Shown piece by piece: positions 29,201 through 36,994 of a stretch of DNA of 64,000 nt. The position numbers and the translations under genes were made by a program. Below the pieces are notes generated by a model. The model made no database searches. It worked only from the letters and a program-made list of their open reading frames with translations, and was not told the DNA's origin. The stretch is from Dokdonella_A sp044227025. Its GTDB lineage: Bacteria > Pseudomonadota > Gammaproteobacteria > Xanthomonadales > Rhodanobacteraceae. Position 1 is the stretch's first letter, and each line of letters starts with the position of its first letter. The stretch is taken from contig NZ_JBGAFX010000001.1 of NCBI RefSeq assembly GCF_044227025.1, forward strand, positions 558,001-622,000, written 5' to 3'.

Positions 29201-29754
29201 TGTTCGCTGGCGTCGATCGCGCGCGTGCCGAACAGGATCGCGAATGCGGCGAGCATCAGCGCGATGTACAGCGCGGTGTCGGCGAACGGCGACTCGGCGC
29301 GCACGCCGCTGCCGGCAAGCACGTCGAAGCTCATGCCGACAGCCTTCAGCTGCAAGGCGAGGTAGGGCACGATCGCGGTCACCGCGATCAGGGTGACGAG
29401 CGCGCCGAGTGCGTGCGACTTGCCGAAGCGCGAACCGATGAAGTCGGCGATCGAGGTGATGCGCCGCTCCTTCGCGACCGCCACGAGTCGTTCGAACAGG
29501 CCGAAGCCGACGACGAACAGCAGGATCGGACCGACGTAGATCGGCAGGTAGGCGAGGCCTTCGCGCGCGGCGGTGCCGACCGCGCCGTAGAACGTCCAGG
29601 ACGAGCAGTACACGGCGAGCGCGAGGCTGTAGACGATCGGTCGCAGCCAGGAACGCGTCGGATACAGCGGTCGCCGGTCGCCGTAGTAGGCGAGCCCGAA
29701 CAGGCCGCCGACGTACAACACCGCGGCGAGCAGCAGGAACCAGCGTGGAATCAT
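26236..29754 (-). CDS. crbS: SLC5-fused hybrid sensor histidine kinase, CrbS-like
   Basis: 1172 residues. The first ~490 form a sodium/solute-symporter-like (SLC5) domain with about 13 helices, beginning FLLLAAVLYVGGLFGLAYYG and containing VYCSSWTFYGAVG. A PAS domain lies at about 630-745 (FENMMQGISVVDAEL). The HisKA phospho-His is near 808 in AAASHDLLQPL. The ATPase domain follows (DSGPGIAADQQ near 949, KGLGLGLSICDR near 978). A C-terminal receiver has its phospho-Asp near 1086 (LVLADYHLDAG). This is the architecture of CrbS, which couples acetate sensing or transport to CrbR and acs. It is convergent with crbR, 63 bases between stops. Confidence 0.88.
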   Translation of the reverse strand: MIPRWFLLLAAVLYVGGLFGLAYYGDRRPLYPTRSWLRPIVYSLALAVYCSSWTFYGAVGTAAREGLAYLPIYVGPILLFVVGFGLFERLVAVAKERRITSIADFIGSRFGKSHALGALVTLIAVTAIVPYLALQLKAVGMSFDVLAGSGVRAESPFADTALYIALMLAAFAILFGTRAIDASEHHHGMMLAIAAESLVKLLAFVAVGAYALLHERDLGVFVRPLEAAAAQGLPSGFFAQTVLAFTAMLCLPRQFQVGVVECEDPRDLRRARWMFPLYLAVICLLALPIAHAGARAALGHTVAADAYVLWLPLANGERWLALLGFIGGYSAATGMVIVASVALATMVSNDLVMPALLRVRALRLEQRDDLSGVVLGVRRVTIVLLALLAFAYYRISTQSQNLAAIGLLSFAAVAQFAPAIVAALYWRAASRLGVICGLVAGFALWVYTLLLPTLARAGWLATGWIDTGPFAIAWLRPHALFNLQGLEPITHGAFWSLLANAGVLVFMSLRFRPGVDERLRAAAFLGQDGAPLPAVGEWRGRIRAADLRALAERIVGERNAERAFAAYETANGVAPHNDAHADRALLQYTERLLASAIGAASARRMLTSALRGTGLDLSEAAAMLDETSQELRFNRELMAVTFENMMQGISVVDAELRIVAWNRRYLDFFDYPEGFVYVGRPVADLIRHNAARGLLGDGDIEEQVRTRLAHLRRAQPHIYLRTRDDGRVIETRGDPLPGGGYLTTFTDVTAYKRAEQALIEANETLEQRVERRTHELSEALAAQEQAKRLAETANLSKTRFLAAASHDLLQPLNAARLFTSALRQQPQLDPESGRLAERIDTAFKAAEDLLDALLEASRLDAGKHRAEIGVVALADVIEPLRHQFGMQATARGIRLRVVDTRAWVRTDPQLLRRILQNFLANALRYTRAGSIVLGVRRAGDMLRIEVHDSGPGIAADQQHAIFEEFHRGTQVSPWGEKGLGLGLSICDRIARLLGHRLGLRSRPGHGSVFSIDVARAAPATVAREAPQPRAVGLAADLHVLCIDNDASILDGMATLLAQWGVGSDLAGSIEEALAAAGRRRPDLVLADYHLDAGENGLDALARIRAACDPPPPGALVTADRGIELLAQARTAGYAVLHKPVRPAALRAVVAQLGRRARRTAEAERSQGQNAKA

Positions 29755-29870
29755 CCGGGCGTCTCCGCGGCGGGCGCTGCCGCGCTGCGATCATACGCCG
29801 CACACCGTGCCGACCGCGCCGCGGGGCTGCGACACCGTAGAATGCGCAGGCGCACGCCATACCGATCGCG

Positions 29871-30527
29871 ATGGACTTCCTCGACCACCTGATCCAACTG
29901 TTCACCACGCACGGCTACCTGGCCGTGTTCGCGGCCCTGCTGATCAGCGCCTTCGGCGTTCCGATCCCGGAAGACATCTCGCTCGTCGCCGGCGGCGTCA
30001 TCGCGGCGCTCGGCCATGCCGACGTGCGCGTGATGATCGTGGTCGGGCTGGTCGGCGTTCTGCTCGGCGACGCGATCGTGTTCCTGTTCGGCCGCATCTT
30101 CGGCGTGCATGCGTTGCGCTGGGGCTGGGTCGCGCGCCTGCTGACGCCGCGCCGGCATGCGCAGGTGAAGGCGAAGTTCACCCGCTACGGCAATCGCCTC
30201 ATGTTTGTCGCGCGGTTCCTCCCGGGCCTGCGCACCGCGGTGTTCCTGACTGCGGGCATGTCGCACCGGGTGTCGTTCCTGCGTTTCCTCGCGTTCGATG
30301 GCCTCGCCGCGCTGCTGTCGGTCCCGTTCTGGGTCTGGCTTGGCTACATCGGCGCCGAGCATCGCGAGTGGCTGCTCGAACAGGTGCACCGCGGCCAGGG
30401 CGCGATCGTGGTGTGTGCCGTGGTGCTGGTCGCGCTGACCGCGTGGTGGTTCTGGCGACGCGCGCAGCAACGCCACCAGCGCCTGCGCTCGCACCGCGAG
30501 CGTCGCGCCGAGCGCACGCGTCCGTAG
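29871..30527 (+). CDS. DedA-family inner-membrane protein
   Basis: 218 residues. The family motifs are present: FGVPIPEDISLVAGG near the start, and FVARFLPGLRTAVFLTAG with its conserved Arg-x-x-Pro-Gly-x-Arg in the middle. There are about five membrane helices and a basic cytoplasmic tail. DedA/SNARE-associated (VTT domain) proteins move or flip phospholipids, including undecaprenyl phosphate and phosphatidylethanolamine. Which substrate this member handles cannot be told. The gene is divergent from the CrbS-like kinase gene, 116 bases apart. Confidence 0.88.
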   Translation: MDFLDHLIQLFTTHGYLAVFAALLISAFGVPIPEDISLVAGGVIAALGHADVRVMIVVGLVGVLLGDAIVFLFGRIFGVHALRWGWVARLLTPRRHAQVKAKFTRYGNRLMFVARFLPGLRTAVFLTAGMSHRVSFLRFLAFDGLAALLSVPFWVWLGYIGAEHREWLLEQVHRGQGAIVVCAVVLVALTAWWFWRRAQQRHQRLRSHRERRAERTRP

Positions 30528-30589
30528 GGTGGGCCCTGGCCCACCGCTTTCGCACGCGCATGTCCGTCGATGGCGGGCTTGAGCCCGCC
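30528..30589. terminator. Paired hairpins between convergent dedA and ribokinase genes
   Basis: Two perfect stems occur: GGTGGGCC/GGCCCACC (30528-30545) and GGCGGGC/GCCCGCC (30572-30589). They are flanked by GTAGGGTGGGC and GCCCGCCCTAC, so the whole unit is also palindromic. The element ends on the ribokinase stop codon. No T-run is present, so it may be a REP-type repeat acting as a bidirectional 3' end. Confidence 0.55.
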
Positions 30590-31573
30590 CTACGCGAAGC
30601 GGCGCAGCACGTCGGCGTAGCGCGGCATCGCCGGCGCTGCGCCGGGCTTCTCCGTCGACAGCCCCGCGCAGCGATTCGCGTGGATCACCGCCTCGCGCAG
30701 CGGTCGTCCGGTGAAGCGCACGATCGCCGCGACCAGCGCACCGGAGAACGCGTCGCCGGCTCCGGTCGTGTCGATCACGGCGACTTGCTCGGATGCGATG
30801 CGGTAGTACGCTTCGGCGTCGCCGTGGCGCGCCGACTGTGCGTGCGAAACGAAGCAGCCCTGCGAACCGAGCGTGATGATGACGCTGGCGACGCCGAGCT
30901 TGCGCGCCAGCCGATGCAGGTCGGCGTCGTCGCGTTGCGCGAGCATGCCTGCATCGACGCGCTCGCCGGCAATGCGTTCGAGCAGCAGTGCGAATTCGGT
31001 TTCGTTCGGCGTCAGCAGGTCGCACTGCGCGAGCAGGTCGGCATCCAGCCCGGCATGCACCGGCGCCGGGTTCAGCACGCGCAGCAGGCGGTGTGCGCCG
31101 GCGAGCGCGAGCGCATGGCGCGTCGCATCGAGGTTGTTCTCCAGTTGCACGAGCAGCACCTGCGCGCCGGCGAACCGCTCGGACTGCGCGTCGAGGTGGG
31201 CCGGGTCCAGGCGTTCGTTCGCGCCAAGCGCGACGATGATGCGGTTCTGCCCGCCGTGCTCGACCACGATGCAGGCGCTGCCGGTCGCCGCGTCGTCGCG
31301 GCGCAACCAGCGCGCGTCGATGCCTTCGTCGGCGGCGAGGCGTTGCGCGGTTTCGCCGGCGGTGTCGGTACCGATCGCGGCGATGAAGCATGTCGCCACG
31401 CCCTGGCGCGCGCACGCGACCGCCTGGTTGAACCCCTTGCCGCCCGGTGCGCTGCGGAAGCCCTCGCCGCGCAGGGTTTCACCCGCGCGCGGCGCGTGCG
31501 CGACGCGCCAGGCATAGTCCTGGTTGTAGCTGCCGACCACCATGACGGCGGGGGCGAACGTGCCGGGCGTCAT
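30590..31573 (-). CDS. rbsK: Ribokinase (PfkB family)
   Basis: 327 residues. It phosphorylates D-ribose to ribose 5-phosphate with ATP. Features are the substrate-binding signature GGKGFNQAVACARQG, the NPAP and TPNETE segments, and the catalytic/anion-hole motif DTTGAGDAFSGAL. An in-frame GTG two codons upstream (31579) is an alternative start. It follows the nucleoside permease gene by 33 bases on the same strand, so ribose released from imported nucleosides is the likely substrate. The family also includes other sugar kinases. Confidence 0.87.
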   Translation of the reverse strand: MTPGTFAPAVMVVGSYNQDYAWRVAHAPRAGETLRGEGFRSAPGGKGFNQAVACARQGVATCFIAAIGTDTAGETAQRLAADEGIDARWLRRDDAATGSACIVVEHGGQNRIIVALGANERLDPAHLDAQSERFAGAQVLLVQLENNLDATRHALALAGAHRLLRVLNPAPVHAGLDADLLAQCDLLTPNETEFALLLERIAGERVDAGMLAQRDDADLHRLARKLGVASVIITLGSQGCFVSHAQSARHGDAEAYYRIASEQVAVIDTTGAGDAFSGALVAAIVRFTGRPLREAVIHANRCAGLSTEKPGAAPAMPRYADVLRRFA

Positions 31574-31606
31574 CGACACGCCCCGGTCAGGCCGGCGCGC
31601 GCGCGT

Positions 31607-32881
31607 TCACGCACCGATTTCCTCGCGCATGTGCGCGCCACGCATGGCGGCCGGGTCGTGCCGGTGCTTGAACAGCACGACGAACAGCGCGGCGACGACG
31701 AGCGCGTACGCCGCGAACGTGATCCAGATGCCGTGCCAGTCCTTGCTGCCGTCTGCGTGCGTGAACCAGCGATCGATCAGCACGCCGCTGATGGAACTGC
31801 CGAGCACGGCGCCGACGCCGTTCGTCATCAGCATGAACAGGCCTTGCGCGCTGGCGCGGATCGCCGGGTCGCTCTGCGTCTCGACGAACAGGGAGCCGGA
31901 GATGTTGAAGAAATCGAACGCCATGCCGTAGACGATGCACGACAGCACGATCATCCACAGGCCGGGACCCGGATCGCCGTACGCGAACAGGCCGAAGCGC
32001 AGCACCCATGCCAGCATGCTCATCACCATCACCTTCTTGATGCCGAAGCGGCCGAGGAAGAACGGGATGGTCAGGATGAACAGCGTCTCGGAGATCTGCG
32101 AGATCGACATGATGATCGCGGGGTACTTCACCGCGAGCGTGTCCTTGTAGGCGTCGACCGTGGCGAAGTCGTGCAGGAAGGTGTCGCCGTAGGCGTTGGT
32201 CAGCTGCAGCGCGGCGCCGAGGAACATCGCGAAGACGAAGAACACCGCCATTTTGCGGTCGCGCAGCAGTGCGAACGAACGCAGGCCGAGTGCCTCGACC
32301 AGCGACTTGCCGGGGACCGATTTCGCCATCGGCGGACAGCGCGGCAGGCTGAAACTGTACAGGCCGAGCACGAGCGCGGCGGCGGACGCTACGTAAAACT
32401 GGCTGGCCGAGGTCTCGATGCGCAGCAGGCTCACCGTCCACATCGCGACGATGAAACCGATCGTGCCCCATACGCGGATCGGCGGGTAGGCGGCGACGAC
32501 GTCGACGCCCTCCTTCTTCAATGCGGAATACGCGACCGCGATCGAGAGCGAGATCGTCGGCATGTAGAAGATCATGTTGAGCAACATCACCCAGAACAAC
32601 AGGCCCGGCGAGTCGACCATCGGGATGCAGAACAGCACCACCGCGCCGGCGAGGTGGAACAGGCCGTACAGGCGCTCGGCGTTGATCCACTTGTCGGCGA
32701 TGATGCCGGCGACCGAGGGCATGAACAGCGAGGCGATGCCCATGGTCGAGAAGATCGCGCCGAATTCCGCGCCGGACCAGTGACGGGTCTGGAACCAGTA
32801 CGCGCCGATCGTGATCAGCCACGAGCCCCACACGAAGAACTGCAGGAAGATCATCACGACCAGGCGCAGCTTGGTGCTCAT
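31607..32881 (-). CDS. Nucleoside:H+ symporter (NupG/XapB family MFS)
   Basis: 424 residues, 12 helices. The start at 32881 has GAGGG upstream. Family hallmarks are LQFFVWGSWLITIGAYW in helix 1, DKWINAERLYG, RVWGTIGFI, and SMLAWVLRFGLFAYGDPG. These are typical of the nucleoside permeases NupG and XapB. It would import purine and pyrimidine nucleosides with protons. It is coupled with the downstream ribokinase gene. No nucleosidase gene is present in the visible cluster. Confidence 0.87.
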   Translation of the reverse strand: MSTKLRLVVMIFLQFFVWGSWLITIGAYWFQTRHWSGAEFGAIFSTMGIASLFMPSVAGIIADKWINAERLYGLFHLAGAVVLFCIPMVDSPGLLFWVMLLNMIFYMPTISLSIAVAYSALKKEGVDVVAAYPPIRVWGTIGFIVAMWTVSLLRIETSASQFYVASAAALVLGLYSFSLPRCPPMAKSVPGKSLVEALGLRSFALLRDRKMAVFFVFAMFLGAALQLTNAYGDTFLHDFATVDAYKDTLAVKYPAIIMSISQISETLFILTIPFFLGRFGIKKVMVMSMLAWVLRFGLFAYGDPGPGLWMIVLSCIVYGMAFDFFNISGSLFVETQSDPAIRASAQGLFMLMTNGVGAVLGSSISGVLIDRWFTHADGSKDWHGIWITFAAYALVVAALFVVLFKHRHDPAAMRGAHMREEIGA

Positions 32882-33100
32882 CGGTTGCCCTCGTTGGAAT
32901 CGGCGCGCCCCACGACCGCGCGATGGACGGCGGGCTGGTGTTGCAGTCCATGGTTTCGATCCGTCGCCGTTGCCCTGCGACGCGATCCGTTGCAGCGTAG
33001 AGCAGTCTTTACAGCCTGCGCAAGGCACATCGGCGGCGGCGCGCGCTATGCTGCCCGACGCTGCGCATGCTGCGCCGCAACCGGGAGGGGACCCGCGACG

Positions 33101-34849
33101 ATGCTGCTGATCCGGACCGCGCAACGCGAGTCGCCACGCGTGGGTCTGGCGTGGGCGCTGCTGCTGTACACGCTCGCGGCGTTCGCGTTTGGTTGCGGGC
33201 TCGTCGGCTGGCAGGACCCGGCCTTCGTGGCGGAAGGCGCCGCGTGGGCGGACCCGCTGGCGATCGCGATCAATGTCGTTCCGGTCGTGTTCGTGGCCCT
33301 GCTGCTGCTGGTGGCGACGCGGCGACCGGTGTTCTCGCTCGGCCTCACGCTGCTGCTGCTGTACGTGTTGTACACGGCGAGCGCGATGAAGTTCGAGCTG
33401 CTCGACACCCCCATCGTGCCGACCGATTTCGTCCTGCTCGGACACCTCGGTGATGGCGGCAACCTGTTGTTGCACTATGTCCCGCGCAGCGCGATCGCGG
33501 CCCTGCTGCTCGCGCTCGCCTTCCTCGTCGCGTTCGCCTGCTGGGAGCGGCCGTGGCGGCGGTTGCGCGGTGCGCGTCGCCTGTTCGCGCTGGCGCTGGT
33601 ATCGGCGTTCGGCACAAGCCTGCTGGCCGGCGTACGCCCGTGGTCGCAGGTGTATGCCGCCGACAGTGGCGACTACCTGCAATGGTCGCCGACCGAATCG
33701 GCGCTGCATAGTGGCCTGCTGACGACCCTGCTGCGTTTTTCGTGGGACACCGCGTTCGTCTTGCCCGAGCCCGACCGCGCGCTCGCCGCGCAGTTCATGC
33801 ACGCGCATGCGGCGCCCGCAAGCGATGCGGGCACCCACGAAAGGCCGGACATCGTCGTCCTGCAGAGCGAATCGTTCTTCGATCCGGCGCGCCTGCAGGG
33901 GCTCGAACCAGAGCAGGTGCTGCCCGAGTTCCGCCGCATCGCCGCGCTGTCGCGCCACGGCGACCTGTGGGTGCCGGCCTACGGCGGCGGCACCATCCGC
34001 ACCGAGTTCGAGGTGCTCAGCGGGATCGCGATGCGCTATTTCCCGGAGGTGCAGCACCCGTACTTCCGTCTCACCGCGACCACGCTGCCGAGCCTGCCCA
34101 GCGTGCTGGCCGCGCACGGCTATCGAACCGTCGCGATGCATCCGCACGAACGCGAGTTCTGGAACCGCGCATCGGCACTGAGCCATCTCGGTTTCGACGA
34201 ATTCGACGCGGGCGAACAATTCGGCGACGCGCCGCTCAGCGGCTGGTACGTCAGCGACGAGGCACTGGTCGACCACATGCTGGCGAAACTCGATGCGGCG
34301 CAGGAGCCCTTGTTCCTGTTCGCGATCAGCATTGAAAACCACGGTCCGTATGATGGATTTCCAAACGCCGATTTGCAGCGGATCGCGGCGCAACCGGTGC
34401 CGGCAGGCCTGGCGGGAGCCGGGGCGGAACGCCTGCGCGGATATCTTTACCATCTCGCCCAGGCCGACCATTCGCTCGGTCGACTGGTCGATGCGCTGCG
34501 CACGCGCACCCGCCGCACGCTGTTGCTGTTCTACGGCGACCACCTGCCGGCGCTGCCGCTGCTGTACCAGGGCGCCGGCTTCGACGATGGCGCGAAGGGT
34601 CCGCAGCAGCCGGTGCCGTGGCTGCTGTTCGACAGCGCGCGCGCGCCGGCACCCGCAGCCGCGGAATCGACGGCCTCGTTCTATCTGCCGGCGTTGTTGC
34701 TCGCCCAGGCGGGCATCGACGACCAGGGTTATTTCAGCGCGCTCGAAGCAGCGCGCCGCAACGACCATCCCGAGCGCGAGTGGACTCCGGTGGAGGATTC
34801 CGCCCTGCGCGCGGTGATGCAGCTGCGCCAGCGCGGCGAGGTCCGGTGA
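33101..34849 (+). CDS. LTA-synthase-like membrane sulfatase / phosphoglycerol transferase
   Basis: 582 residues. About five N-terminal helices precede an extracytoplasmic sulfatase-fold domain. It contains VVLQSESFFD (metal site, near 255-264), the likely nucleophile Thr in GGGTIRTEFEVLSGI near residue 297, and FYGDHLPAL near 478. The architecture is that of lipoteichoic acid synthase and its Gram-negative relatives (OpgB/MdoB, phosphoethanolamine transferases). The spacing and RTEFEVLSG string favour the LTA synthase/OpgB side. The probable role is transfer of phosphoglycerol to a periplasmic glycan. GGGAGGGG precedes the ATG. Confidence 0.83.
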   Translation: MLLIRTAQRESPRVGLAWALLLYTLAAFAFGCGLVGWQDPAFVAEGAAWADPLAIAINVVPVVFVALLLLVATRRPVFSLGLTLLLLYVLYTASAMKFELLDTPIVPTDFVLLGHLGDGGNLLLHYVPRSAIAALLLALAFLVAFACWERPWRRLRGARRLFALALVSAFGTSLLAGVRPWSQVYAADSGDYLQWSPTESALHSGLLTTLLRFSWDTAFVLPEPDRALAAQFMHAHAAPASDAGTHERPDIVVLQSESFFDPARLQGLEPEQVLPEFRRIAALSRHGDLWVPAYGGGTIRTEFEVLSGIAMRYFPEVQHPYFRLTATTLPSLPSVLAAHGYRTVAMHPHEREFWNRASALSHLGFDEFDAGEQFGDAPLSGWYVSDEALVDHMLAKLDAAQEPLFLFAISIENHGPYDGFPNADLQRIAAQPVPAGLAGAGAERLRGYLYHLAQADHSLGRLVDALRTRTRRTLLLFYGDHLPALPLLYQGAGFDDGAKGPQQPVPWLLFDSARAPAPAAAESTASFYLPALLLAQAGIDDQGYFSALEAARRNDHPEREWTPVEDSALRAVMQLRQRGEVR

Positions 34850-34919
34850 TGCGTCGATCGCGCCGGCGATGCGACAATCGCGCTTCCAGTCCACCCGCAC
34901 CCGCGAACCCGGAACCGCC

Positions 34920-36152
34920 ATGCCGAAACGCTCGATCAGCCGCATCCCGTACGTCATCGAAGCGGTCGCGCGCAAGCCGGTCGAACTGGTGCGTGCGCAT
35001 GTCGACGACACCGCCGACCTGCTCGGCAGCAGCGGCGCGCTGCGCTTCGGCCAGGGCCTGATCGCGACGATCGTCGCGTTCGCGCTCGGCGTGCTGTGCC
35101 TGCTCGGCGTGGTCGCGTTCCATTTCCCCGAATACCTGACCACGCCGGAACTGCGTCACCAGTACTCGGTCGACGTGCTGCGCCAGGCGATGCTGGTCGC
35201 GCTGCTGGTCGCCGGCGGCCTGTCGCTCGCGAATCTCGTGCTCGGCATCCGGCGCAAGACCAACCTCGTCGCCTTCGCGCTCGTGCTCGCCGCGGTCGCG
35301 CTCGGCGGCTCACGCGTGCCGGTCGGCAACTTCCCCGACCACACGCCGTACATCGGCCTCGACTGGTTCATCCTCGACCTGCTCGGCTCGACCCTGGTGT
35401 TCGTCGCGATCGAGAAGCTGTTCCCGCTGTACCGCAATCAGACCGTGTTCCGCCCGGAATGGCAGACCGACCTCAAGCATTTCGCGGTCAACCATTTCCT
35501 GGTCGGGCTGATCCTGCTGACGGTCAACTTCACCATCCATCACGGTTTCGCCTGGCTGGTCAGCCACGACTTCCAGCTCGCGGTGCAGCGCATCTGGTTC
35601 GTGCCGCAACTGCTGCTGTGCATCCTCGTCGCCGACCTCGCGCAGTACTGGACGCACCGCGCGTACCACGAGATCCCGTTCCTGTGGAAATTCCACGCGG
35701 TGCACCACAGCGCCAAGACGATGGACTGGCTCGCCGGCTCGCGCCAGCACGTGCTCGAGATCATCTTCACGCGCGTTGCCGTGCTCGCGCCGCTGTTCGT
35801 GCTCGGCTTCAGCGAGGCGGTGATCAACACCTACATCATCGTGGTCGGCTTCCAGGCCGTGCTCAACCACGCCAACGTGCACCTGCCGTGGGGGCCGCTC
35901 AAGTACCTGATCGTGACGCCGGACTTCCACCACTGGCACCACTCGTCCGACGACGAGGCGATCGACCGCAACTACGCCGCACACTATTCGTTCCTCGACT
36001 ACCTGTTCGGCACCGCGGTGAAGGTGCCGGCGCACAAGCCGCTGCCGGCCGCATACGGCGTGGTCGGCGACTACATGCCCGACGGCTGGCGCGCGCAGCA
36101 GGCGTTCCCGTTCCGGGCCAGGCCGGCCACCGGTACGCCGCCGCCGTCGTGA
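34920..36152 (+). CDS. Sterol desaturase/fatty acid hydroxylase family membrane enzyme
   Basis: 410 residues with several membrane helices. The three histidine clusters of the di-iron site are HRAYHE (near 246), HAVHHS (near 259) and HHWHH (near 337). Such enzymes hydroxylate or desaturate lipids in the membrane; the substrate is unknown. Compared with the usual ~280 residues it has a longer N-terminal part with two additional helices. The start at 34920 (MPKRSISRIPYV) is taken because the preceding frame is Arg-rich and begins inside the sulfatase gene's trailer. Confidence 0.83.
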   Translation: MPKRSISRIPYVIEAVARKPVELVRAHVDDTADLLGSSGALRFGQGLIATIVAFALGVLCLLGVVAFHFPEYLTTPELRHQYSVDVLRQAMLVALLVAGGLSLANLVLGIRRKTNLVAFALVLAAVALGGSRVPVGNFPDHTPYIGLDWFILDLLGSTLVFVAIEKLFPLYRNQTVFRPEWQTDLKHFAVNHFLVGLILLTVNFTIHHGFAWLVSHDFQLAVQRIWFVPQLLLCILVADLAQYWTHRAYHEIPFLWKFHAVHHSAKTMDWLAGSRQHVLEIIFTRVAVLAPLFVLGFSEAVINTYIIVVGFQAVLNHANVHLPWGPLKYLIVTPDFHHWHHSSDDEAIDRNYAAHYSFLDYLFGTAVKVPAHKPLPAAYGVVGDYMPDGWRAQQAFPFRARPATGTPPPS

Positions 36153-36244
36153 TCGGCGCGCGTCGTTGCCCGCGCGCCGACACGCGCGCGCGCCGTGTAG
36201 AATCGCGCGCTCGCGGCACGGGGGTGCCGATCCGGACTTCGAAA

Positions 36245-36928
36245 ATGGGCATTTTTTCCAAGGTACTGATTGCAGTCCTGACCGTCGCAACCACGCCGGC
36301 ATGGGCGTTCTGCGACAACGACGGCAGCAGCGGCGGCAGCAATTGCCACCAGCTCGACAGCGTCGGGGTGCTGACCTACAACGGGCCGATGACGACGCAC
36401 TACGCGGATGCGCGTGGCGACGCGATCATGGGATCGGTCCCTACAGCCTTTTCGTTCTACCTCGACCTTTCGCAACTGGCTCAGCCCCAGGGGTCATCGG
36501 AGACCGTCTTCGCGGAGATGCTGATCGGCAATTCCGCCGGCCAGGCGCGGACGCTGGTATTGAAGTTCAGGAATGACGGCGGCGCGTACGCGCTCGTCCA
36601 GGAGTGGTGGCAGGCGCGACCGTACTGGTCGACCGCGGACGATTTCGGCGACACATCTGCGCGGACGTTGCAAAGCACATGGACATGCCCGCTTTCCAAT
36701 CTCGGCGACATACCTGTCCAGATAGATCCGGTCAACCACGCCTGGGATACCTTCAACGTCAACGTGTCGACAAACGGTTGCCGCACGAACACCTACGGCA
36801 TGCCGCCATTGCACCCGAATACACCGTACTCGTTGCTGCGGCTGCGCACCGGCATCATCCATTCGTCGAGTCTGTGGAGGGGCATGGCCGTAGGTTTCGA
36901 CTTCGTCTTCCCGGGCACGACTTCCTGA
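36245..36928 (+). CDS. Exported protein of unknown function
   Basis: 227 residues. The signal peptide (IFSKVLIAVLTVATTPAWA) is followed by a short Cys-containing segment (FCDNDGSSGGSNC). A beta-rich domain follows, with WQARPYWSTADDF and two more Cys (TWTCPLSN and STNGCRTN), suggesting two disulfides. The family is not recognised. Base composition is slightly less G+C-extreme than its neighbours. It is convergent with the Ser/Thr kinase gene. Confidence 0.68.
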   Translation: MGIFSKVLIAVLTVATTPAWAFCDNDGSSGGSNCHQLDSVGVLTYNGPMTTHYADARGDAIMGSVPTAFSFYLDLSQLAQPQGSSETVFAEMLIGNSAGQARTLVLKFRNDGGAYALVQEWWQARPYWSTADDFGDTSARTLQSTWTCPLSNLGDIPVQIDPVNHAWDTFNVNVSTNGCRTNTYGMPPLHPNTPYSLLRLRTGIIHSSSLWRGMAVGFDFVFPGTTS

Positions 36929-36994
36929 CGCCTGCCCGACGGCAAACGCGCGCGCGACGATTCGTTCGCGTGCGCCGAGCCCGGGGCCGCGCGG

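Noticed and set aside
26302..29892. A long open frame on the plus strand opposite the CrbS-like kinase gene (about 1,196 codons).
   Set aside because: Its translation is Arg/Gln/Ala/His-rich with no recognisable domain and mirrors the third-position GC of the kinase gene. The minus-strand product has a full domain architecture.
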